Position numbers and translations under genes: made by a program. From the NCBI GenBank assembly GCA_032353305.1, contig JAUCNG010193307.1, positions 1-12,979 of the forward strand: 12,979 nucleotides of DNA, written 5' to 3'. Under the pieces are notes generated by a model that saw only the letters and a list, made by a program, of their open reading frames with translations, had not been told where the DNA came from and searched no databases. The stretch comes from Cephalothrix spiralis. Its lineage: Eukaryota > Nemertea > Palaeonemertea > Archinemertea > Cephalotrichidae. Shown in pieces: positions 9,801-12,979 of this stretch; within the stretch, counting starts at the first letter, position 1; every line of letters starts with the position of its first letter.

Positions 9801-12800
9801 AAAGATTTTATTTGCCTCAGGAAAACTGGTTTAATGTCATCTAAATAGGTGTTTTACCAGCTGGTTTCACCGGAAGTTTATATTTTGCTGAAATAGTACT
9901 AGAGTTGTACCTTATTATTATACGAAGAGCCGTATCACCCTCAGTCACCCCCGCCGCGGAGTGTCGTCTTGCAAACACTGATCATGGTGATGGTGCGTCT
10001 GGGTCAAATTTCTTGACCAAATCATTGAGTTTGAAACTCCTTTTTGCAGGTACCGGTACTTGATCAGATGAGCGGTCAACGTAAGCTAAAAACTGACGTC
10101 ATGATGTGATGTGACTTCGGTGATCGACAGTAACAAAGTCAACAAACGTCTTCGAGGCCGATCGTATGTCAGCCTGGGAACCGCCTCGCCGGCTATTCTT
10201 TTACATGCAATATTGCAATAGCACTTATCAAATCACAGAGAGTTACGCGATATGTGCTTGCACGTTTTTGTCAATCTGGTCTATGAAAATAAAGTTTATA
10301 AATAAACTTATCGAATATTTTCTTTTGGATTTGTATTGCATGAACTGCCTTTGGTTGTGCATTCACGTAATCCAGTTTGGGACACTGGGTATCGGTTCGT
10401 AAAGATCAGTTGGCGCACGTTTGGATCGAACCTAAAAGGGGCTGAAACTAGTACAGTCTATGTGTCCGCTCGAGACTCAAGAAACCGTGATCCTTGGGCA
10501 AGATCATCCTCGTTCCAGGGGTATCATATTTCATAATACCCTGGCATAATCGATATCCAAATCATCTGATAAATCTATAGATTTATATTAAAAATATAGG
10601 CAAGGTTCGAACCCACGACACTTAACTTCGCATATATATGTCCGTCAACTAGTCAGGTAGGAATCAGAATCAGCGCTTTAGACCATTCGGCCACCGTGGC
10701 TTGATGCCTATTTCATCAAAACTATCAAACTTAAATATTTAAATATATGTATACATGTATACAAATGACACCTGGGAGGTCATCTGCCCGGTCATGTGAA
10801 TCGGTAAACCAATCAATGGCATCATACCATTGTGGACGATAGGTGAGATGATATGCAGAAAATAGAATTGTCGATTATGCCAGAGTATCGGTCTAGTATA
10901 ACTATGCAAGACTGAAACTCTGACAAGTGAGAATGGGGCAAATCTGAAGCTCGCATTGCCTTGCTGGTAGCTCGGTCACGTAAAATATATAGAGTGGTTT
11001 GGACGCGACTAGCATAAAATCATTATTTCACTCGTTTTCATTGGATATTTAATAATTGGATATTTGCCCTGCAGCTGTTATATGGAGTCACGACACGTCG
11101 TGAAATAATCGAGGCAGTTTATTTAAATAATGTACTTACTTTATTATATCCATAATCAGATTCAAGTCAGTATTGAAATTCCACAGACGTCCAAACAGTT
11201 CAACTTTCCATGTACTTTTGTAATTGGTGCTAATAATATCAGTATCTACAATACAAATATGCAATTATGACAACAGTAAAAAATAAATAAAGAGTCAATT
11301 AATCAATAAATATTCAATTAGGAGTCGATTGATATTTTTTAAGGAATAATTTTTTTACGTCACAAAAACACTTTTGCATTTAAAGGCGATCTAGGACAGG
11401 AAATCAGTCAAGAAGTAGTTTGGGATGGACTGACACTGGTCAGAAAGTTCACAATTTAATTTTACCATATATAATATTTTTTGTTAATTATCTTTTTGTT
11501 AGGTACAATGAATACCTTAAACATCAATTCCATTTTGTTGTGTTCACAAAAGAAAAAATGCAACAAAAAGAGGACGTTTTCAAGATTCCATTTGTACCTC
11601 GAATATCAAAAACACCCAGATGGTCACTCTTTTCCATTCTCTGATTCACTTACTTTTCCAGGAAAAATATGTTCATTCCAGGAAGAAAATAGAAAATTTT
11701 AAAGATTGTTTTACAGAATTATTATGACAATATTCGATGTATTGTTAGTTTGTAACGCCTTGCATACTTAATGGTCCTCAATAATCATTTATTCGGAAGC
11801 TAAGCTAGTTTTTAATCATGCATTTTGACCCATTCCCAGACTTTTCATTCTTTTTGCCCGATTACCGTACTATTTTGGTGATTCTCTTGACTTTTCCAGG
11901 ATGAGTTGCCACCCTGTGAAGCTATACTTACCCATTGGCTGATTACATGATGTGGTGGATTTAATGTTCCACATCGAAAGCTCCAATTGGTCTATTAATG
12001 TCAGTTTCAGTGCTCTGAATTTCATTCCAAGTTGTTCTGCAGACGGTCTCCTTTCAGGATTAGAGTCAAGACATTCACAAATAATATTCCACAAATTGTC
12101 AGAGCAAAATTCTGGACGCTCTAACAGATCCCTGCCATTTGATTCAAAATCCAAATTTTCTTCTGGATCCCTACAAGTGAGCATTTGCCAGAGGAGAACC
12201 CCTAGAATAAAGATATCACATTTCTTAAGGTCAATATTTTCCATTTCATCGAGTTTTGCATTAGCAATTTCAGGTGGCAATAGTGATGTTTCTTGAGTCA
12301 TTATCCCAAGGTTGCTACTAGAATAAAACACATTGTTTATTTTGATATCCTCCTTTTCATCTAATAAAATATACTTTGTCTTGATCTCCTGTTGTCGCTT
12401 ATAACTCAATTGATGTATATATTCAAGGCCATCACAAAGCTCAATCGCCCACTTAAAAAACAAAGAAGATGGAAGGCCTGATTCGATATATTCTCCTAGA
12501 TGAGTCACCAGAGGTCCTTTTTGACAGAGTTCCATAAAACTAATTATTTGAGCACTATCATAATGTTCATATAACTTTACGACATTTTTGTGATTACAAT
12601 TCTTCCAATTTTTTAAATTTTCATTCAAGTTTGATATTTCATCAGTGTTGAAATTATCTTTAGAAATAGCTTTTAAAGCTATATCCTTCCCGTCAAATTT
12701 AGGTCCGCAATACACAACACTTATTGAACCAAGGCCTATTACTGTTACATCATCAGAGACTATTTCAATTTGCTCAAGGATAGAAGCATCAATACCAACC

Positions 12801-12814
12801 AAAACTTCAGCCAT
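1..12814 (-). CDS. Spliced gene: pseudokinase, helical linker, ankyrin repeats (3' end outside window)
   Basis: A single minus-strand gene, rebuilt from acceptor and donor signals and reading phase: join of 12814-11932, 11245-11140, 9771-9737, 9081-9034 (or -9009), 8982-8957, 7003-6925, 6408-6287, 4726-4622, 3865-3790, 2948-2889 and 895 to beyond 1. Exon end phases run 1, 2, 1, (ambiguous), 0, 1, 0, 0, 1, 1, and each next exon is open only, or best, in the frame this predicts. About 811 residues are visible. Order: kinase-like domain (residues about 16-285), a mostly helical linker (about 295-514), then ankyrin repeats. Known for these folds: pseudokinases bind and regulate partners, and ankyrin repeats bind proteins. 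A cytoplasmic scaffold or sensor role is inference. I do not recognise a named orthologue. The alternative is two adjacent genes, a kinase-like one and an ankyrin one starting at Met 872-870; phase continuity through eight intermediate exons argues against this. Confidence 0.75.
892..897 (-). other. Tandem TAG-TAG splice acceptor
   Basis: On the minus strand the ankyrin exon is preceded by TTTTTTGGATAGTAG. Either AG can serve, giving exon starts at 895 or 892; both keep frame with exon J and differ by a single residue (valine). This is a NAGNAG-type acceptor. Which AG is used cannot be told from sequence alone. Confidence 0.55.
1108..1134. repeat. (CAACA)n microsatellite
   Basis: About five tandem copies of CAACA in the intron before the ankyrin exon. 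Likely length-variable between individuals. Confidence 0.9.
1748..1857. repeat. 110-bp inverted repeat
   Basis: The left arm, from GGGTTTAAATTTTTGCC to about 1791, is complementary to the right arm ending GGCAAAAAATTGAACCC at 1857, with small indels. The centre is about 1795-1812. It sits 28 bases from the 640-bp fold-back and may be a separate miniature element or an outer part of it. Confidence 0.75.
1886..2525. mobile_element. 640-bp fold-back (MITE-like) element
   Basis: Two long arms in inverted orientation. The left starts TATCGGGTGGGCC at 1886; the right ends GGCCCACCCGATA at 2525. Matching blocks recur along the arms: TATTCTAGCCGCTGTTTA, ATCTTCAACAAAA, CAATTTGCGCAACT, ATATCATAGAATGACGT and TGTTAACATAGAT, up to a loop at about 2214-2248. 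No coding capacity. Structure is that of a non-autonomous fold-back DNA transposon or an inverted pair of one element. I could not identify a clear target-site duplication. Confidence 0.8.
2630..2735 (+). repeat. Possible divergent copy of the 'tttccaggat...ccaccctg' repeat
   Basis: Contains TTTCCCGGACTTTCG, TTCCATGACTTTGCATGG and CAACCCTG in the order seen in the clearer copies at 6175, 11821 and 12880. Divergent, so tentative. Confidence 0.4.
2889..2948 (-). CDS. Exon J: last linker exon
   Basis: 60 bases between acceptor ATATTTTTTAG|GTGAACG and donor AACAAAG|GTAAGAAG. It completes the Gly codon from exon I, reads ERIQPQQFHKKYFVENLNK and ends in phase 1, the phase needed by the ankyrin exon. 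The intron that follows is about 2 kb and holds two fold-back repeats. Confidence 0.85.
2949..3789 (-). other. Intron I-J
   Basis: No supported gene. It holds two small adjacent hairpins at 3451-3497. The stretch 3500-3720 has a less AT-rich, repeat-like texture (CCAATCAG, AAGCGCGG), possibly part of an unrecognised dispersed element. The 81-codon plus-strand frame at 3057-3302 shows no domain. Confidence 0.65.
3451..3496. repeat. Two adjacent hairpins
   Basis: GTACAGTTTT (3451-3460) pairs perfectly with AAAACTGTAC (3468-3477) over a 7-base loop. Directly next, ATGGACG (3478-3484) pairs with CGTCCAT (3490-3496). Function unknown. Confidence 0.8.
3790..3865 (-). CDS. Exon I: linker, acidic helix
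   Basis: 76 bases between acceptor TATATTTCAG|AATTCC and donor GAAATAG|GTGAGAAA. It starts in phase 0, reads NSWSIIRFVIERSINK followed by VEEEAEVEI, and ends in phase 1. The glutamate-rich end resembles a solvent-exposed helix or short coiled coil. Confidence 0.88.
3866..4621 (-). other. Intron H-I
   Basis: No supported gene. It contains the palindrome at 4163-4224. Two short overlapping frames on opposite strands across the palindrome are a by-product of its symmetry. Confidence 0.65.
4163..4224. repeat. 62-bp imperfect palindrome
   Basis: Arms of 30 bases (4163-4192 and 4195-4224) match at about 25 positions, with only two bases between them. The core TTTTTGCGCGG/CCGCGCAAAAA is exact. Weaker complementarity extends a little further out (ATAATTGAAC and CCAATTACAATTA). 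It could be the core of a fold-back element. Confidence 0.8.
4622..4726 (-). CDS. Exon H: linker, helical
   Basis: 105 bases (35 codons, phase 0 to phase 0) between acceptor TTATTTTTAG|CTTAAA and donor ACAGAA|GTAAGTGG. It reads LKSSELLRESPFACPDVE followed by IFWNKICNAITDLKMTE. Both splice sites are near consensus. As its length is a multiple of three with matching phases, the exon could be skipped without a frameshift. Confidence 0.88.
5338..5865. mobile_element. Second fold-back element, about 525 bp
   Basis: Arms 5338-5567 and 5608-5865 are inverted copies. Matching blocks include CCTAAGGG, CAGACTTTCA, TTTATATTCTGATAGAT, ATATTCCAATTAT and ATGATTTTGT. The inner parts match best; the outer parts are more diverged. 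No coding capacity. Not obviously related in sequence to the 1886-2525 element, so a different family. Confidence 0.75.
5956..5992. repeat. Hairpin with 15-bp stem
   Basis: TTATAACAAGAATGG and CCATTCTTGGTTATAA form a stem with one bulged base around the loop TTCCAT. It lies about 90 bases outside the second fold-back. Confidence 0.8.
6175..6256 (+). repeat. Interspersed repeat copy, ends near exon G donor
   Basis: CCCTGACTTTTCC, TGACTGATTCTCTAAGAC and CTTTTCCAGGATGGGTGACC, ending in ACCCTGA. It closely matches 11821-11917. It ends about 30 bases from the donor of exon G. Confidence 0.7.
6287..6408 (-). CDS. Exon G: linker with strongly hydrophobic stretch
   Basis: 122 bases between acceptor TTTATTTTCAG|ATGCTC and donor GGAACC|GTAAGTCG. 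Two bases complete the Asp codon from exon F, then 40 codons follow, ending in phase 0. It contains AHLLFTQTDCNFAIPYNG and then QLIVFIILDLLFLFNKRYG. The run from Leu to Phe is 13 residues with one Asp, so it could be a membrane helix but is short for one; a buried core helix is more likely. A longer open frame extends into both introns by chance. Confidence 0.85.
6409..6924 (-). other. Intron F-G
   Basis: 516 bases, AT-rich, with no gene. The only structure noticed is a short inverted repeat ATTGTACA...TGTACAAT at about 6613-6640. Confidence 0.65.
6925..7003 (-). CDS. Exon F: linker, hydrophobic helical segment
   Basis: 79 bases between acceptor CGTTTTTTAG|TACCCGG and donor CCCTG|GTAAGTCA. 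Only phase 0 is open; both other frames contain TGA. It reads YPAFHVLLIIWEECLGVV, then RCAEEYFP, and ends in phase 1. The pattern of hydrophobic residues suggests a buried amphipathic helix. No family recognised. Confidence 0.85.
7780..8040 (-). mobile_element. tRNA-derived SINE-like element
   Basis: On the minus strand, A-box-like TGGTAGAGTGTCC (about 8015-8003) is followed about 30 bases later by B-box-like GGGTTCGAGAACC (7978-7966), the spacing and order of an internal pol III promoter in a type I tRNA. It does not fold as an intact tRNA, and an unrelated body follows (CTTGGGCAAGTTATTTAGC, then GGGACACTTCCCTCCC). The TTGGGCAAG word after the tRNA part recalls conserved SINE central domains. 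Boundaries are approximate. Confidence 0.65.
8465..8538. repeat. Short inverted repeat, 14-bp exact arms
   Basis: GTTATGTAAACAAA (8465-8478) and TTTGTTTACATAAC (8525-8538) are exact complements separated by 46 bases. The flanks also share TTCAATGCA (about 8442 and 8568) in direct orientation. Confidence 0.75.
8957..8982 (-). CDS. Exon E: 26-base microexon (tentative)
   Basis: Acceptor ATATATTTAG|CAAAATTG, with a branch-point-like CTTAAT just upstream, and a strong donor TTAGAG|GTAAGACA. Read with two leading bases it gives KLLNARLE and ends in phase 0, which is the phase exon F requires. It fits after the short form of exon D, or directly after exon C if D is skipped. Very small exon: moderate confidence only. 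Confidence 0.5.
9009..9081 (-). CDS. Exon D: linker, alternative 3' end
   Basis: Acceptor with a long T-run, AAATTCCAG|GTACTGC. Two bases complete the serine codon from exon C, then TAETEKILDDIKTFF follows. Two donors fit: TTCT|GTACAATG at 9034 (phase 1, joins exon E through a 51-base intron) or the stronger CCAG|GTAAAATT at 9009 (phase 2, adds CTMKSKLS). The longer form does not join exon E or F in frame directly, because the intron to E would be only 26 bases and F would hit a stop. The exon could also be skipped, since C joins E in frame. Coding status is likely; the exact end is uncertain. Confidence 0.68.
9082..9736 (-). other. Intron C-D
   Basis: 655 bases without a supported gene. It contains the palindrome GATATGAT...ATCATATC at about 9198-9219. 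The 67-codon plus-strand frame at 9304-9507 has no recognisable feature. Confidence 0.65.
9737..9771 (-). CDS. Exon C: 35-base microexon of the linker
   Basis: Acceptor CCGTTTTAG|GCAAAGG and donor TCCA|GTAAGTAT bound 35 bases. One base completes the lysine codon left open by exon B; the exon then reads QRYLRIEKKGS and ends in phase 1. The donor is near consensus and the acceptor good. The small size lowers confidence, but splicing B straight to D would hit TGA within three codons, so an exon of this phase is required between them. Confidence 0.75.
9940..10190. promoter_or_regulatory. GC/CpG-richer patch with CRE-like site (tentative)
   Basis: Against an AT-rich background this stretch has many CpGs (CCCCCGCCGCGGAG, CGAGGCCGATCG), a full CRE-type palindrome TGACGTCA at about 10095-10102 and a GTACCGGTAC palindrome near 10050. 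It could be an internal promoter or enhancer, or part of a transposable element. No start signal or reading frame confirms a gene. Confidence 0.3.
10509..10547. repeat. Short hairpin near SINE
   Basis: CCAGGGGTAT and AATACCCTGG pair around an AT loop. It lies between TTGGGCAAGATC and the tRNA-derived element. Confidence 0.6.
10560..10710 (-). mobile_element. tRNA(Ser/Leu)-like SINE or tRNA relic
   Basis: On the minus strand GCCACGG (acceptor-like), TGGCCGAATGG (A box, 10693-10683) and GGTTCGAACC (B box, 10613-10604) lie in tRNA order. The spacing is about 70 bases, as in type II tRNAs with a long variable arm. The acceptor and T stems do not pair well at the 3' end and there is an AT-rich tail (TTTTTAATATAAATC), so this is a tRNA-derived SINE or a pseudo-tRNA, not a functional tRNA. 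Confidence 0.65.
11140..11245 (-). CDS. Exon B: start of the linker region
   Basis: 106 bases between acceptor ATTGTAG|ATACTG and donor ATAAA|GTAAGTAC. It starts with two bases that complete the GAT codon begun by exon A, then reads 34 codons and ends in phase 2. The peptide includes NYKSTWKVELFGRLWNF and NLIMDII, amphipathic and probably helical. The other two frames are not needed, because the frame set by exon A stays open throughout. No domain recognised. Confidence 0.85.
11246..11931 (-). other. Intron A-B
   Basis: 686 bases without a supported gene. The right end is repeat-derived (11821-11917), and 11640-11700 contains two 'ttccagga' words that may be an older copy. Two overlapping plus-strand frames at 11420-11702 show no domain. 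Confidence 0.65.
11821..11917 (+). repeat. Interspersed repeat copy, ends near exon A donor
   Basis: CCCATTCCCAGACTTTTC, GGTGATTCTCTTGAC and TTTTCCAGGATGAGTTGCC, ending in ACCCTG. It closely matches 6175-6256. It ends about 15 bases from the exon A donor, and read-through of the donor on the minus strand enters it. Confidence 0.7.
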
Positions 12815-12821
12815 CTTTAAC
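11932..12821 (-). CDS. Exon A: N-terminal pseudokinase domain
   Basis: The longest single coding exon here, 294 residues plus one base from the Met at 12814-12812. The acceptor TTTTAG|GTTAAAG places the exon start at 12821, and the donor ATGG|GTAAGTAT ends it at 11932 in phase 1. Kinase landmarks from that Met: glycine loop GLGSISVVY (27-35), ATP-anchoring lysine in IALKAI (K48), probable alpha-C glutamate E65, HKNVVKLYEHY (75-85), PPE (180-182) in place of APE, CDIFILGVLLWQML (the alpha-F region) and PERRPS near the end. The catalytic loop QQEIKTKYILL has QQE where HRD is expected and Tyr where Asn is expected. The metal-binding DFG reads NVF in KINNVF. Loss of both suggests a pseudokinase. 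The subdomain style is tyrosine-kinase-like (RIP/MLK-type), which I infer only from LGVLLWQ. An upstream in-frame Met at 12859 lies before the acceptor and is probably intronic. Confidence 0.9.
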
Positions 12822-12979
12822 CTAAAAGTAGTAAAAAAGAATGTCATTTTAGAATACACAATTGGACAGAAAAATTGGGGAGGGCTTTTACCAGGATCAT
12901 TTCCCCTGACTTTCCATGACCATTTCTAACCCTTTTCCCTGACTTTCTTAATTTTCATTATCGAAATATCAGATAATAT
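12822..12979 (-). other. Upstream intron or 5' region of the gene
   Basis: The acceptor at 12822-12824 and its polypyrimidine tract (TTCTTTTTTACTACTTTTAG on the minus strand) imply at least one more exon beyond the window. It could be untranslated, or coding in a phase that leaves one base for exon A. No promoter is visible. Confidence 0.6.
12880..12950 (+). repeat. Interspersed repeat copy in upstream intron
   Basis: ACCAGGATCATTTCCCC, TGACTTTCCATGACC and TTTTCCCTGACTTTC, words of the same family as at 6175 and 11821. Confidence 0.55.

Larger units (their letters stand above)
9772..11139 (-). other. Intron B-C with GC-richer patch and SINE
   Basis: 1.37 kb without a supported gene. It has a locally GC- and CpG-richer stretch (about 9940-10190), a second tRNA-derived element (10560-10710) and a B-box-like GGATCGAACC at 10422-10431. 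Short plus-strand frames at 10166-10536 overlap each other and show no domain. Confidence 0.6.

Noticed and set aside
10166-10536. Two overlapping plus-strand frames of 78 and 66 codons
   Set aside because: They overlap in different frames, contain a tRNA-like B box and repeat words, and show no domain.
10604-10700. Functional tRNA-Ser/Leu gene
   Set aside because: A and B boxes are good but the acceptor and T stems do not pair properly, so a tRNA-derived repeat fits better.
11952-12296. 114-codon plus-strand frame opposite the kinase exon
   Set aside because: Antisense shadow of the kinase-coding exon; the minus-strand frame has clear kinase motifs.
12815-12859. Met at 12859 as the start of the kinase protein
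   Set aside because: A good acceptor with a polypyrimidine tract lies between it and Met 12814, so the extra residues (MYSKMTFFFTTF) are translated polypyrimidine tract.

Overview
This window is eukaryotic, most likely from an invertebrate animal. It is AT-rich. It has small exons with GT-AG introns, tRNA-derived and fold-back repeats, and a divergent multidomain protein. Frequent ACATGTA/TACATGT words and repeats of a 'tttccaggat...ccaccctg' type would suit a bivalve mollusc, but that is a weak inference. I see no prokaryotic operon, CRISPR array, IS element or rRNA gene.

Almost everything is explained by one spliced gene on the minus strand. It enters at the right (12821 or beyond) and leaves across the left edge. 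I rebuilt it by hand from splice sites and reading phase. Exon A (12814-11932) carries a protein-kinase fold. Nine small exons follow: B 11245-11140, C 9771-9737, D 9081-9034 or -9009, E 8982-8957, F 7003-6925, G 6408-6287, H 4726-4622, I 3865-3790, J 2948-2889. Exon K (895 to before 1) holds about nine ankyrin repeats, the last cut by the window edge. All junctions agree in phase except D-E, which has two or more readings. The visible protein is about 811 residues with the short form of D. Only exon A (and, embedded in a chance longer frame, exon G) lies in an ORF with its own start and stop; the ankyrin exon runs off the edge.

The kinase domain looks catalytically dead: it keeps the glycine-loop glycines, the ATP lysine and a PPE motif, but HRD reads QQE and DFG reads NVF. 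The likely architecture is pseudokinase, then about 210 residues of mostly helical linker I cannot assign to a family, then ankyrin repeats. This suggests a scaffold or sensor rather than an enzyme.

The introns hold the rest: a 640-bp fold-back element (1886-2525) with a 110-bp inverted repeat just beside it, a second fold-back of about 525 bp (5338-5865), a near-perfect palindrome at 4163-4224, two tRNA-derived SINE-like elements (7780-8040 and 10560-10710), several copies of a short interspersed repeat, a pentanucleotide microsatellite and one GC/CpG-richer patch (9940-10190). I found no convincing gene on the plus strand.
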